DNA of 64,000 nucleotides from Deinococcus sonorensis KR-87. Its GTDB lineage: Bacteria; Deinococcota; Deinococci; Deinococcales; Deinococcaceae. The stretch is taken from NCBI RefSeq assembly GCF_040256395.1, contig NZ_CP158296.1, positions 1 to 64,000 on the forward strand. The letters are read 5' to 3'. The notes under the pieces are model-generated. The model was not told where the DNA came from and ran no database searches. It was given only the letters and a program-made list of their open reading frames with translations. How positions within the stretch are numbered: position 1 is the first letter of the stretch; the number at the start of each line of letters is the position of its first letter. This document shows, one piece after another, positions 28,393-38,523 of the stretch. Position numbers and translations under genes: made by a program.

Positions 28393-29602
28393 GCCGGCCG
28401 TCACCCTGTTCACCGGCATCGCCCAGCTGGTCACGCCGCCCGCCGGACCGCAGCGCGGTGCGGCGATGCGCAGGCTGACGGTCATCCCGGACGCGGCGCT
28501 GCTGGTGCAGGGAGACCGGGTGGCCTGGGTCGGGCAGCGGCAGGACGCGCCGGACGCGGCCACCACCCACGACCTGGGCGGCGCGGCCGTGACGCCTGCG
28601 CTGATTGACCCGCATACCCACGCCGTGTGGGCCGGCGACCGGCTGGCCGACTTCGAGGCGCGGGCCGAAGGAGTGAGCTACGAGGCGCTGCTGGCCCGGG
28701 GCGGCGGCATCCGGCATACTGCGCGCGCCACCCAGGCGGCGAGCGTGGAGCAGCTGAGCGCGCTGGCCCGGCCCCGGCTGGAGGCGCTGCAGCGCTCCGG
28801 CGCCGGCACCATCGAGATCAAGAGCGGGTACGGCCTGGACTTTGCGGGTGAGCTGCGGATGCTGCGGGCGGTCGCGCTGCTGGCCCAGCAGGTCAAGGGC
28901 ACCCTTTGCCCCACCCTGCTGCTGCACGTGCCCCCGACCGAGGGGCGGGTCCAGCACGTCCGGGACGTGTGCGAGACGCTGATTCCGCAGGTGGCCCGCG
29001 AGCGGCTGGCCACGGCCGTGGACGTGTTCTGCGAGCGGGAGGCCTACACGCTGTCCGAGACGCGTGACCTGCTCACCGCGGCCCGCGCGCACGGCCTCGC
29101 GGTGAAGCTGCACGCCGACCAGTTCCACTGCATCGGCGGCACCGAGCTGGCCTGCGAGATGGGCGCGTTGAGCGTGGACCATCTGGAGGCCAGCGGCGAG
29201 GCCCAGATCCGCGCGCTGGCCGGCAGTGCTACCCTCGCCACCGTGCTGCCGGGCGTGTCGCTGCACCTGGGCCTGAGCGCCGCGCCGGGCCGCGCCCTGA
29301 TCGACGCGGGGGCGGCCGTGGCGGTGGGCACCGACCTGAACCCCGGCAGTTCCCCGCTCTTCAGCGTGCAGCAGGCGCTGGCCCTCAGCGTCCGGCTGAA
29401 CGGCCTCACGCCGGCCGAGGCGCTCACCGCCTGCACCGTCAATGCCGCCGCGGCGCTGGGTCTGCACAACCGGGGCGCGCTGGTGCCCGGCCAGCGGGCC
29501 GATTTCCTGGCGCTGCACGGTCCTGACTGGCGCGACCTGGCGTATACGCTGGGGGCCAGTCCGGTTCAGGCCGTGTATCTGGGGGGCGACCAGCGTGCCT
29601 GA
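28379..29602 (+). CDS. hutI: Imidazolonepropionase
   Basis: The 407-residue amidohydrolase has the metal motif [12 protein letters not shown], the family segment [14 protein letters not shown], and [10 protein letters not shown] and [11 protein letters not shown]. It opens the imidazolone ring to formiminoglutamate, the third step of histidine degradation, in the cytoplasm. Its ATG lies 14 bases before the end of hutG, so translation is coupled. Confidence 0.94.
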   Translation: MPGAEPAVTLFTGIAQLVTPPAGPQRGAAMRRLTVIPDAALLVQGDRVAWVGQRQDAPDAATTHDLGGAAVTPALIDPHTHAVWAGDRLADFEARAEGVSYEALLARGGGIRHTARATQAASVEQLSALARPRLEALQRSGAGTIEIKSGYGLDFAGELRMLRAVALLAQQVKGTLCPTLLLHVPPTEGRVQHVRDVCETLIPQVARERLATAVDVFCEREAYTLSETRDLLTAARAHGLAVKLHADQFHCIGGTELACEMGALSVDHLEASGEAQIRALAGSATLATVLPGVSLHLGLSAAPGRALIDAGAAVAVGTDLNPGSSPLFSVQQALALSVRLNGLTPAEALTACTVNAAAALGLHNRGALVPGQRADFLALHGPDWRDLAYTLGASPVQAVYLGGDQRA

Positions 29603-29669
29603 AGCCACCGGCCGCCCGGCCCCTCCCCCGTCCGACCCCTCCCCGCTGCGCCCCTCCAGAAAGGCCACC

Positions 29670-31169
29670 ATGATTCTCGATCAGACCCTGACCCTCTCCG
29701 ACTTCGAGCGCGTGGTGCGTGGCGGTGAACAGGTCCGCCTCTCCGACGCGGCCCGTGAGCGCGTCCGCCGGGCTCGCGCCGTCATCGAGCGGATCGTGGA
29801 CGGCCCGAATGCGGTGTACGGCGTGAACACCGGCTTCGGCAAGTTCGCCACTGTGCAGGTGGCCCCGGATCAGCTGGCCGCCCTGCAGCGCAACCTGATC
29901 ATGTCGCACGCCATCGGGGTGGGCGAGCCGCTGCCGGCGGAGGTGGTGCGCGGCATGCTGCTGCTGCGGGCGCAATCGCTCGCGCTCGGTCACTCGGGCG
30001 TGCGCGAGGAGGTGGTGGAGCTGCTGCTGACGCTGCTGAATGCCGGGGCGCATCCGGTGATCCCGGCGCAGGGTTCGGTGGGCGCCAGCGGCGACCTGGC
30101 CCCACTGGCCCACCTGGCCCTGGCGCTGATCGGGCTGGGCGAACTGGAGCATGCGGGCCGGGTGCGCCCGGCCGGCGAGGTGCTGGCCGAGCTGCACCTT
30201 TCCCCGCTGGTGCTGCAGGCCAAGGAGGGGCTGGCGCTGATCAACGGCACGCAGCTGATGGGCAGCCTGCTGGCGCTGGGGGTGCTGGACGCGAGGCGGC
30301 TGCTGGACACCGCGACCCTGGCCGCCGCCATGACGGTGGAGGGCATGCGCGGCAGTCATCAGCCGTTCCGCGACGATGTGGTACGGCTGCGGCCCCACCC
30401 CGGCGCGCTGGAGGTGGCCGCTCAGCTCCGGTCGCACCTGAGCGGCAGCCAGATTGCGCCGTCCCACGCCAACTGCGGGCGGGTGCAGGACGCCTACAGC
30501 CTGCGCGCCGCGCCGCAGGTGCACGGCGCGTCGCGGGACGTGATTCAGGAAACCGAGCGGGTGCTGGCGGTGGAGTTCGCCTCGGTCACCGACAACCCGC
30601 TGATCTTCCCCGACACCGGCGAGGTGATCAGCGGCGGCAACTTTCACGGGCAGCCGCTGGCGCTGGCCGCCGACGCGCTGACGGTGGCGGTGGCCGAACT
30701 GGCGAGCATCAGCGAGCGCAGATGCGAGCAGCTGCTCAATCCGGCGCTCAGCGGGCTGCCGGGCTTCCTGACGCCGCAGGGCGGGCTGAACAGCGGCCTG
30801 ATGATCGCGCAGTACACCGCTGCCGCGCTGGTCAGCGAGAACAAGGTGCTGGCGCATCCGGCCAGCGTGGACAGCATTCCCACCAGCGCCAACCAGGAGG
30901 ACCATGTCAGCATGGGCGCGCACGCCTGCCGCAAGCTGCATCAGGTGCTGAACAACACGGCCGCCGTGATCGCGGTGGAACTGCTGTGCGCGGCGCAGGC
31001 GCTGGACTTCCAGCCGCTGCAGCCGGGCCTGGGCGTGGCGCGCGCCTACCGCAGCATCCGCGGCTGGGTCGCGGCCATGCAGGAGGACCGCTACTACAAG
31101 CCGGACCTGGACCGCCTGACTGCGGCGGTCCGGCAGGGCGAGCTGCTGGAGCAGCAGGTCGGCGCGTGA
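29670..31169 (+). CDS. hutH: Histidine ammonia-lyase
   Basis: The 499-residue protein contains the MIO cofactor triad Ala-Ser-Gly at residues 139-141 within [14 protein letters not shown], plus YGVNTGFG and NQEDHVSMG. It deaminates histidine to urocanate, the first step of the pathway, though it is the last gene of the operon. The start at 29670 is weakly supported by AAGGCCACC; earlier in-frame codons fall inside hutI. No terminator is evident before the convergent MFS gene. Confidence 0.95.
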   Translation: MILDQTLTLSDFERVVRGGEQVRLSDAARERVRRARAVIERIVDGPNAVYGVNTGFGKFATVQVAPDQLAALQRNLIMSHAIGVGEPLPAEVVRGMLLLRAQSLALGHSGVREEVVELLLTLLNAGAHPVIPAQGSVGASGDLAPLAHLALALIGLGELEHAGRVRPAGEVLAELHLSPLVLQAKEGLALINGTQLMGSLLALGVLDARRLLDTATLAAAMTVEGMRGSHQPFRDDVVRLRPHPGALEVAAQLRSHLSGSQIAPSHANCGRVQDAYSLRAAPQVHGASRDVIQETERVLAVEFASVTDNPLIFPDTGEVISGGNFHGQPLALAADALTVAVAELASISERRCEQLLNPALSGLPGFLTPQGGLNSGLMIAQYTAAALVSENKVLAHPASVDSIPTSANQEDHVSMGAHACRKLHQVLNNTAAVIAVELLCAAQALDFQPLQPGLGVARAYRSIRGWVAAMQEDRYYKPDLDRLTAAVRQGELLEQQVGA

Positions 31170-31176
31170 GCGGCTG

Positions 31177-32352
31177 CTAGGACAGCTGGGGCCGCTCGGG
31201 TTCCGGCAGGGTGGCGGCCAGCAGGGCCGCTGGCAGCAGCAGGCCCAGGCTGGCCAGCGCCGCCACCACCGGGCTGGTCTGGTCGGCCAGCACCCCCACC
31301 AGGAACACCAGGATGCCGGCGAAGCCCCACGAGAAGCCCATCATGATGCTGCTCGCCACCGCGACGTGGCGCGGGGCATACTCCTGCGCCGTCACCACCC
31401 CCACCGGGATGCTGGCATTGATCAGCGCGGCCGCGATGAAGGTCAGCGGATAGAACCACCACTGGTCGGGGGTGCTGAACAGCACCGCAGCGAACAGCGG
31501 CAGCGGCACCACGCTGGCTGCGCGAAGGATCGGCACCCGGCCCAGCGTGTCGGAGAGCCGCCCGCCCAGCAGCCCGCCCACCGCCGAGGCGACCGCGAAC
31601 ACGGCCAGCGTCAGCGCAGTGGCGCGGGTTCCGTACCCGCGCCCCAGCAGGATGAACGGCAGCATGGTGGTGTACCCCATGCCGGCCAGCGAGCGCAGCA
31701 CCGCCATGCCCCACAGCCGCACGATCGGTCCCCGGAAGATGCCGAGATACTCCAGCATGCTGGGCCGCGGGCCGGCCGGCTTGTCTGCCGGGGTGATCAC
31801 GTATGACACCGCGCCCACCAGCAGCCCCAGCACCCCGAAGATCGGCAGCTGGTGCAGGCCCACCCCCGCGAACACCGGCCCCAGCGCGGAACCGGCGGTG
31901 CCGCCGGCGCTGAAGATGCTGGCCCACAGGCCCCGCTGGTGGCGCGGGCTATGCAGGGCGGTGTACGCCGCGCCGGCCGGATGAAAGAAGCCGCTGCCGA
32001 ACCCGGCCAGCGCCACCAGCAGCGTCAGCAGTCCGAAGGTGGGCGCGTAGCCCATCAGCGTCAGGCCCAGCCCGGTCAGGGCGGGGCCGGCGGCGGCCAT
32101 CACGCGGCGGTCCAGCCGGTCGCCGATCACGCCGAGCAGCGGCTGCAGCACGCTGCTGGTCAGCGAGAACACGCTGGCGAGCAGCGTCACCGCCGCGATG
32201 CTCACGTGGTACTGCCCGCGCAGGGCCGGGGCCAGGGGGGTGAGCATCGCGCCGTAGGCATCGTTGATCAGGTGACCCAGCGTGACGGCCAGCGCGATAC
32301 TCACGCCGCCGGTCAACGGCCAGCGGGCCATCCGAGCCGGGCGGTCAGCCAC
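31177..32352 (-). CDS. MFS transporter of the fosmidomycin-resistance (Fsr)-like group
   Basis: A 391-residue, 12-helix major facilitator. The N-terminal LGHLINDAYGAMLTPL, GVIGDRLDRR and GFGSGFFHPAGAA are characteristic of Fsr-like exporters. I take the GTG at 32352 as start because GAGGGGAG lies six to seven bases upstream and it overlaps the stop of the hybrid kinase gene. It is therefore translationally coupled to the kinase. Substrate unknown; drug or sugar-phosphate-analogue export is typical of the family. Confidence 0.82.
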   Translation of the reverse strand: MADRPARMARWPLTGGVSIALAVTLGHLINDAYGAMLTPLAPALRGQYHVSIAAVTLLASVFSLTSSVLQPLLGVIGDRLDRRVMAAAGPALTGLGLTLMGYAPTFGLLTLLVALAGFGSGFFHPAGAAYTALHSPRHQRGLWASIFSAGGTAGSALGPVFAGVGLHQLPIFGVLGLLVGAVSYVITPADKPAGPRPSMLEYLGIFRGPIVRLWGMAVLRSLAGMGYTTMLPFILLGRGYGTRATALTLAVFAVASAVGGLLGGRLSDTLGRVPILRAASVVPLPLFAAVLFSTPDQWWFYPLTFIAAALINASIPVGVVTAQEYAPRHVAVASSIMMGFSWGFAGILVFLVGVLADQTSPVVAALASLGLLLPAALLAATLPEPERPQLS

Positions 32353-35300
32353 CGCTGCTCCCCTCGCCGCGCAGGCCGCCATGCGCTGACGGCAGCGTGA
32401 ACCAGAAGACGCTGCCTTCCCCCTCCACCGAGCGCACCCCGATCTGGCCGCCGTGGTGCTCCACGATCTTGCGGGCGATGGCCAGCCCGATGCCGTTGCC
32501 CTCGTGGTGATGGCGGGCGTGCAGCCGCTGGAAGATCACGAAGATCCGCTGGAAGTACTCCTCGGCGATGCCGATGCCGGTGTCGTGCAGCTCGAAACGC
32601 ACCATCGGCCCCTCGCGATCCGCCGTGAGCTGCAGCTGCAGCGGGCGCGCCGGATCGCGGAACTTCACGGCGTTGTCGAGGAGCAGTTCGAACAGCTGAC
32701 GCACCTGGGCCGGGTCGCCGGTCACGTCCGGAAGGGTCCCGCAGCGGAACTCGGCACCCGCCGCCCGCAGGCGCGGCTGCGCTTCCCGCTGCAGCCGCGC
32801 CACTAGCGGGGCCACCGGCACCACCTGGAAGATGTCCGCCGAGCGGGCCACCCGCGAGTAGGCCAGCAGGTCCTGGATCAGCTGCGCCATGCGGCTGGTG
32901 CCTTCCTCGATGAAACGCACGTATTGCTGCGCCCTCTCATCGTCGTGGTCGGCGTACCGCCGCACCAGCAGCTGCGAGAAGCTGGTCACGCTGCGCAGCG
33001 GCTCCTGCAGGTCGTGGCTCGCCACATACGCGAACTGCTCGAGTTCCTGGTTGCTGCGCTCCAGCTCGCGGGTGCGCGCCTCCAGCTGCGCCACGCTCAG
33101 CGCGCGCTCCACCGCCAGGCCCAGGCTGCGCGACACCGTCTCCAGCACCGTGCGCTCGGCGGCCGACCAGTGCGGCTGCCGGTACAGCGCCACTCCGAAG
33201 ATGCCGTACATCTCCCCGTTCACCAGCAGCGGCAGGGCGGCCACCGCCCCCGGCTGCCCCGGCAGGGGGTCCGGATGGCTCTCGTAGTAGCCGGTGCGGC
33301 TGGCCCACGGCAAGTCCAGGGGCGGCGTCTGGTCAAAGGGCAGGCCAGCCTCAGCCTGACGCTGCAGCTGCTCGTCCAGCCGGTCACCCACCTGGCTGAG
33401 CAGCCGCCAGCGGCCGTTGCCCGGCTCATAGTAGGCCGCGTATCCCTCCGGCAGCAGCGACAGCGCCACCTCCTGCGCCCGCCGCACCAGCGCCAGCGGG
33501 TCCACCTGCAGCGTCAGGTCGCGCGTCAGCGACGCAAAACTCTCCAGGGCCCGGGTGCGCGCTTCCAGCTCGGTGTTCTGCACCTCCAGCCGGGTGGCGA
33601 CAGCGGTGCGCTCCAGCGCCAGATTCAGGCTGCGGCCCACCGCCCGCACCACCGCCCGGTCGCGCTCGGACCACGCCTGGACCGACTTGAGCGCCACCGA
33701 GAGCATGCCCACCACCTCCCCGTTCACCAGCAGCGGATACAGCGAGGTGGTGCCGTAGTCCTGGCTGTGCGCCACACCGCCCTCCTCCTCGTTCCAGGCG
33801 TCCACGAACAGCGGCTGGCGCGTCCGGAGCGCCTCGGAGAACACCGGCAGGTCGGCGGGCAGGCCCGAGGTGATCAGCTGCAGCAGTTCCGGGCGGAAGG
33901 TATCGCTGTAGAACCGCGCCTTCCACAGCCCGTCATCCAGGTCGTAGAACGCCACACTCACGTCCGAGAAGCGGGCCTGCAGCACCGTCAGGGCCTCACG
34001 GATCAAGCTGGAGGGTGAGGCGCTGCTGCCCACCGCCTCGGTGTAGCGCACGAAGGCGTCCAGCGCCGCCGTGTGCGCCTCCAGCTCAGCGGTGCGCTCC
34101 TGCACCCGGCGCTCCAGCTCCGCGCTGCGTTCCCGCTCGGCCTGGGCCGCCGCGTGGCGCAGCAGCGACAGTTCCAGGTGCGTCCCGACCCGCGAGCGCA
34201 GTTCACGCGCTGAGAACGGCTTGACCAGATAGTCGTCGGCCCCCGCCTCCAGACCGTCCAGGCGCGCCTCCTCGCCGGCCCGCGCAGAGAGCAGGATCAC
34301 CGGGATGTGCCGGGTGCGCGGCTCGGCCCGCAGTGCCTGCAGCAGCCCGAAGCCGTCCAGCCGGGGCATCATCACGTCGCTCAGCACCAGGTCCGGCGGA
34401 TCGGCCAGCGCGGCCTCCAGCGCCTGCTGGCCGTCGGCCACCACCTGCAGCGCGTACCTGCTGCCCAGCAGCCGGGCCACATACGCGCGCAGGTCGGCGT
34501 TGTCATCGGCCAGCAGCAGCCTTGGCCGGGCCGGGTCGGGCACAGCGGTGTCCGGGGCCAGGAGGTCCTCGTCGGCCCACTGCACCGCCTCCTGCAGGAA
34601 CGGCGACGGCAGGGTGGCGCGCCCGGCCACGGCCCGCCCCTCCCGGTCCTCCACCCGGTCGGGCGCCAGATGCGCCCGGCCGCGCGGCAGCGTCACCGTG
34701 AAGGTACTGCCCTCGCCCGGCACGCTGTGCAGGGTGATGTCGCCGCCGTGTAGCTGCACCAGCTCGCGGACCAGCGCCAGCCCGATGCCAGTGCCCTCGA
34801 AACTGCGGCCGCTGGCGCCCTCCACCCGGCTGAAGCGCTCGAACACCCGCGCCTGCTCGGCGGCGGGAATGCCGGTGCCGCTGTCCTGGACCTGCAGCTG
34901 CCAGTGGCCGCCGGCAAGCTGCAGTCGCACGTCAATGCCGCCCTGCAGGGTGAACTTGTAGGCGTTGGACAGCAGGTTCAGGACAATCTTTTCCCATAGC
35001 TCCGGGTCCACGTAGGCCAGCTCCCGGGTGTCCGGGACCTCCACGGTGTAGCGCAGCCCAGCGCCTTCCAGCAGCGAGCGGAAGGCGCTGGCCAGGTCGG
35101 TGGTGAGCGCCGGCAGGTCGGTGGGCCGGAAGGTGGCGTCCGCGCGGCCTGCCTCGATGCGGGTGAAGTCCAGCATGGTGTTCACCAGCTTCAGCAGCCG
35201 CAGGGCGTTGCGGTGGGTGGTCTGCAGCTCGCTGCGCTGCGCGGCATCCAGGTTGCCTGGATGCGCCAGCAGTTCCTCCAGCGGCCCCAGCATCAGCGTC

Positions 35301-36358
35301 AGCGGGGTGCGGAACTCGTGGCTGACGTTCGAGAAGAAGGCGGTCTTGGCGCGGTCCAGCTCGGCCAGCGCCTCGGCTCGCTGCCGGGCCTCCTGATAGG
35401 CCGCCGCGCTCGCCAGGGCCGCCGCCACCTGACCGGCGAACAGGTCCAGAAACCCCCGGTACGCGTCGTCCAGCGGCCGGTAGGGGTTCAGGCCCATGAC
35501 CAGCAAGCCCAGCGGCTCCGCCTGACCCTGCTGCTGCAACGGCAGCGCCAGCGCCTGCACCGGCGGGCGATCCCAGGCGCCCTGCGGCAGCGGCTCCAAC
35601 CCCTCCAGCGGCATCAGCCGGCCCGCGTCCAGATCCGCCGGCCCGGTCAGCAGCTGGGCAGCCAGCCGTTCGCCCTGCTCCGGTGAGCCGAAGCCCGCCA
35701 TGCCCGCCAGCTGGAGCGGCTGGCCCGGCCGGTGCAGCGCCGTGAGGGCAAACGGAAGGTCGCGCGCCTCCGCGGAGAGGCACGCTTCCAGGGCGGCACA
35801 CACGCCGGCGGTGGTGCGGGCGGTGCTGGTGCGGGCCGCCAGGTCGCGCAGCACCTGCAGTCGGCGCTCGCTGACCACCCGCTCGCTGTCCTCGGTCACC
35901 ACGCACAGCATGCCGGCGACGATCCCGTCGTCGTCGGCCACCGGGCTGTACGAGAAGGTGTGGTAGGTCTCCTCGACATACCCGCTGCGCTCCAGAAACA
36001 ACAGCAGGCCTTCGTCCCAGGTGGCCTCACCGGTGCTCAGCACGTGCGCGATGCGCGGGCCGATGTCCTTCCAGATCTCCTCCCAGACCACGTCGGCGCG
36101 CGTGCCCAGCGCCCACTCCTGCTTGACGCCCAGGGTAGGCAGGTAGGCGTCGTTGCAGAAGAACGTCAGCTGATCACCCCACGCCAGCCACATGGCGAAG
36201 CGTGAGGTGAGCATGGTCCGGACGATGGTCCTGAGACTCTGTGGCCAGCTGTGCGGCGGGCCCAGCGGAGTGCGGGACCAGTCGAGGGCCCGCATCCGGC
36301 GGCTCATCTCGCCGTCGCCGACGAAGGGTTCTGATGAAATGTGAATAGGAGGAGTCAT
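32345..36358 (-). CDS. Giant hybrid histidine kinase with two kinase cores and an internal receiver
   Basis: A 1,337-residue soluble protein. In order: a PAS-like domain (about 20-165), a GAF domain (170-325), kinase core 1 with His347 (NVSHEFRTPL) and HATPase, a receiver domain with phospho-acceptor Asp661 (LSDVMMP), a coiled coil, two GAF domains (about 775-930 and 950-1080), and kinase core 2 with His1115 (ASHDLQEPL) and HATPase to the C-terminus. Both cores keep the acceptor histidine and the N and G boxes. The receiver between them could pass phosphate between the cores. It is coupled to the MFS gene downstream. Confidence 0.88.
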   Translation of the reverse strand: MTPPIHISSEPFVGDGEMSRRMRALDWSRTPLGPPHSWPQSLRTIVRTMLTSRFAMWLAWGDQLTFFCNDAYLPTLGVKQEWALGTRADVVWEEIWKDIGPRIAHVLSTGEATWDEGLLLFLERSGYVEETYHTFSYSPVADDDGIVAGMLCVVTEDSERVVSERRLQVLRDLAARTSTARTTAGVCAALEACLSAEARDLPFALTALHRPGQPLQLAGMAGFGSPEQGERLAAQLLTGPADLDAGRLMPLEGLEPLPQGAWDRPPVQALALPLQQQGQAEPLGLLVMGLNPYRPLDDAYRGFLDLFAGQVAAALASAAAYQEARQRAEALAELDRAKTAFFSNVSHEFRTPLTLMLGPLEELLAHPGNLDAAQRSELQTTHRNALRLLKLVNTMLDFTRIEAGRADATFRPTDLPALTTDLASAFRSLLEGAGLRYTVEVPDTRELAYVDPELWEKIVLNLLSNAYKFTLQGGIDVRLQLAGGHWQLQVQDSGTGIPAAEQARVFERFSRVEGASGRSFEGTGIGLALVRELVQLHGGDITLHSVPGEGSTFTVTLPRGRAHLAPDRVEDREGRAVAGRATLPSPFLQEAVQWADEDLLAPDTAVPDPARPRLLLADDNADLRAYVARLLGSRYALQVVADGQQALEAALADPPDLVLSDVMMPRLDGFGLLQALRAEPRTRHIPVILLSARAGEEARLDGLEAGADDYLVKPFSARELRSRVGTHLELSLLRHAAAQAERERSAELERRVQERTAELEAHTAALDAFVRYTEAVGSSASPSSLIREALTVLQARFSDVSVAFYDLDDGLWKARFYSDTFRPELLQLITSGLPADLPVFSEALRTRQPLFVDAWNEEEGGVAHSQDYGTTSLYPLLVNGEVVGMLSVALKSVQAWSERDRAVVRAVGRSLNLALERTAVATRLEVQNTELEARTRALESFASLTRDLTLQVDPLALVRRAQEVALSLLPEGYAAYYEPGNGRWRLLSQVGDRLDEQLQRQAEAGLPFDQTPPLDLPWASRTGYYESHPDPLPGQPGAVAALPLLVNGEMYGIFGVALYRQPHWSAAERTVLETVSRSLGLAVERALSVAQLEARTRELERSNQELEQFAYVASHDLQEPLRSVTSFSQLLVRRYADHDDERAQQYVRFIEEGTSRMAQLIQDLLAYSRVARSADIFQVVPVAPLVARLQREAQPRLRAAGAEFRCGTLPDVTGDPAQVRQLFELLLDNAVKFRDPARPLQLQLTADREGPMVRFELHDTGIGIAEEYFQRIFVIFQRLHARHHHEGNGIGLAIARKIVEHHGGQIGVRSVEGEGSVFWFTLPSAHGGLRGEGSSGG

Positions 36359-36442
36359 GAACGGCCTTCAGAATAAGCCACCGCCAGCCCGCCAAGCCGC
36401 TGCGGGGGTTACGGTCCTGCGGGTGCTGGGATAGTGTGAGGC

Positions 36443-36640
36443 ATGAGCCTGACCATTGTGATGACCGAAGGGAAAACGCTGTACCTGCAAGACGCCACGC
36501 CGGCCCAGTTGCAGGAACTGCGCCTCAACCTCAGTGAGGGACACGGAGCCTTTGAGTTCACCCTGGAGGGCCGCTCCTACCTGATCAACACCCGGAATGT
36601 GCTGTACGTCGAAGTGACGCCCGCCACCAGCGGCGCCTGA
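36443..36640 (+). CDS. Small conserved-looking protein of unknown function
   Basis: 65 residues: MSLTIVMTEGKTLYL, a middle stretch rich in acidic residues, and GRSYLINTRNVLYVEV. The pattern of alternating hydrophobic residues suggests a small beta-rich fold, and the final segment resembles the ligand-free strand of small Sm-like or DUF-type proteins, without a firm match. It sits divergent from the hybrid kinase. Function unknown. Confidence 0.6.
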   Translation: MSLTIVMTEGKTLYLQDATPAQLQELRLNLSEGHGAFEFTLEGRSYLINTRNVLYVEVTPATSGA

Positions 36641-36647
36641 GTTCCAT

Positions 36648-37997
36648 TCAGCGGGGCCGGCGGGCGGGCCGCACGGAGCGGCTTGCCTCCGTGCGGCCCG
36701 CCGCCGGCGTCTGCCAGCGCGCCTGGGCCAGCACCAGCCCCAGCGCGGCCGCCACCCGGCGAATCAGTTCCATGTCGCCCACCTCGGGCGCCGGATGGCC
36801 GGCCGGACTGGCCACCGCCAGCCACGCGCGGGGAGGCTGGCCCGGGTCGCCCACCACCTCCACCGTCACATGGCCGCCGTGCTCCGGGCGTGAACCATCG
36901 TCCGGCGTCCCGGTGCTCCACAGCCGCTCCAGGGTCCAGCGCACCGTCTCCAGCAGCGCAGGTGGCCACTCCGGGCCCGGCGGCGTGAGCTCATGCGCGC
37001 CATGGGCACGCTCTGAGCGGCCGATCAGCCACACAGACGACGTTTCCAGCTGGTCCTGAATGAACGTCCGGACCGTCGCCTGCAGGTCAGCCCAGTCACG
37101 GGCACCGTTCAGCCGCTGCATCAGTTTCAACAGTTTCCGGCCGCGCTGCAGCTCGGTGTCCCAGCGGCTCAGGTCCGGCATCGGCGTCGGGGGGGGCTCC
37201 AGCGGGGCCGGACCGTACAGCACCCGGCGCGGGCACAGCTGCGGCCCACCGATCTGCCGGGCGGTGTGCGGCTCGCCGCCCCGGATCTGCTCGGCCATCA
37301 GGACCGTCTCGCGGGCCGGCATGTCCCCGATGTCGCGCTGAATGAACCCCAGAAAGTGCCGGTAGTGCGTCACCGCCTCGTCCGGCTTGCCCACCATGCA
37401 CAGACAGCCCATCAGGTTGCGGTGGTACTGTTCGCCGCTCAGCGGATCGGTCATCAGGGCGCCCGCCAGGCTCCGTACCGCTGAATGACATTCCAAGGCT
37501 CCGCAGTGCAGCTGGGCCGTCTCCAGTCGAGCCCGGACATACGCCGATCTCAGGGCCTCACGTGTTTCGTCCAGCCACTCGGCGGTGCGGTCCGGCAGAA
37601 AGTCCCCGGCATACAGACTCAGCGCCTGATACGTCACCTGCAGCCGCTGCTCGCGCCGCTCGGTGCCGCGGGCCCGTTGCAGGCCCTGCTGGAACAGCAC
37701 GTGATCGGATGCCTGATGGTAGCGGTCGGCCAGCCGGTAGAGCTCGTCGTGCTCCACCGTCGCCTGGCCATCGCCCAGCGCCTGGCGCAGCCGGTGCAGC
37801 GTGACCTTAAAATTGCCGCCGTGCTCCAGCGTCTGAGAACTGTTCCAGAGCCATTCGACGATCTGATCCCGGGTATATCCGCGCGGACGGGTGAGCAGCA
37901 GGTAGAACAGATCACGCGCCGCGCGTGACGGCCAGTGCACCGGCTCTCCATTGACGGTCACGCTCTCCTGCCCCAGCGTTCGGATCACGATGCTCAT
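36648..37997 (-). CDS. BTAD-domain (SARP-like) transcriptional regulator with a GAF-like C-terminus
   Basis: A 449-residue protein. An OmpR-type winged helix (residues 1-90, with GGNFKVTLHRLRQALG) is followed by a bacterial transcriptional activator domain of helical repeats (about 95-240), a proline-rich linker and a GAF-like region (about 290-430), ending in an Arg-rich tail. The start is fixed at 37997: GGAGGT lies seven bases upstream, whereas the ATG two codons earlier is only one base from it. SARP/BTAD proteins activate secondary-metabolite or surface genes. It diverges from the regulator and polysaccharide operon to its right, which are its likely targets. Confidence 0.8.
   Translation of the reverse strand: MSIVIRTLGQESVTVNGEPVHWPSRAARDLFYLLLTRPRGYTRDQIVEWLWNSSQTLEHGGNFKVTLHRLRQALGDGQATVEHDELYRLADRYHQASDHVLFQQGLQRARGTERREQRLQVTYQALSLYAGDFLPDRTAEWLDETREALRSAYVRARLETAQLHCGALECHSAVRSLAGALMTDPLSGEQYHRNLMGCLCMVGKPDEAVTHYRHFLGFIQRDIGDMPARETVLMAEQIRGGEPHTARQIGGPQLCPRRVLYGPAPLEPPPTPMPDLSRWDTELQRGRKLLKLMQRLNGARDWADLQATVRTFIQDQLETSSVWLIGRSERAHGAHELTPPGPEWPPALLETVRWTLERLWSTGTPDDGSRPEHGGHVTVEVVGDPGQPPRAWLAVASPAGHPAPEVGDMELIRRVAAALGLVLAQARWQTPAAGRTEASRSVRPARRPR
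36663..36702. terminator. 16-base-pair hairpin inside the 3' coding end of the BTAD gene
   Basis: Arms 36663-36678 and 36687-36702 are perfectly complementary around an eight-base loop. The hairpin begins 22 bases after the stop of the small plus-strand gene and encodes most of the Arg-rich tail of the convergent BTAD regulator. It most likely terminates the plus-strand transcript. No U tract. Confidence 0.6.
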
Positions 37998-38523
37998 CGG
38001 CATGACCTCCGCGTTCAGAAACCAGACTTTTCCTGCTTAAACGCGCCCTGCGGATGCAGCTGGGCAGAGCACCAAAAGAGATCTGCCATATAATTTCTCA
38101 CATTAAGGGTCTGAGAAATGTGGCTCAGGGCTGTCGCGGCCACTGTGAATACGATCTTCAGGGCGCGGGACAGACGACGGAAGGCCACATTCCGTCCAGG
38201 AAGCCGTATTTTGTCCTTCTCTCTGCGTCCCAGCCGTGCTGGGATGAAGATCATGAGAAAATGGTATACACTTTTTAACTCATGTGTTCCATGAAGATGA
38301 GCCGACGCGGCCCTGCCGTCTCCCCGGCTGCAAAACAGGCGTTTTTTTGCAGTGATATCGGCATTCAGCTCCCTGGATCTCTGTAACCGTTCGGCGACCA
38401 CCCATCTTCATACTCTAAGGGAGCTCAAAAGCACCTCAATCTCGCTCTCATTCGCAGTCAGGTGCAGGCGGCTCACAGATGTCGGCGTTTCAGCGCACGC
38501 TGTTCGGCGCGACAGGGGGAAAG
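37998..38523. promoter_or_regulatory. 526-base AT-richer divergent control region
   Basis: No convincing gene is present. GC content is visibly lower than around it, especially 38085-38290. Noted elements are the AT-rich CATATAATTTCTCACATTA near 38087, GGTATACAC near 38261, a short stem CTGAG/CTCAG near 38111, and two copies of ATGAAGAT about 55 bases apart (near 38236 and 38292). It separates the BTAD gene from the pseudo-receiver gene and may carry both promoters and their operators. Confidence 0.45.

Noticed and set aside
38015..38401. A 128-codon minus-strand frame in the AT-rich control region
   Set aside because: No ribosome site, unusual composition for this genome and no recognisable fold; regulatory function of the region is more likely.
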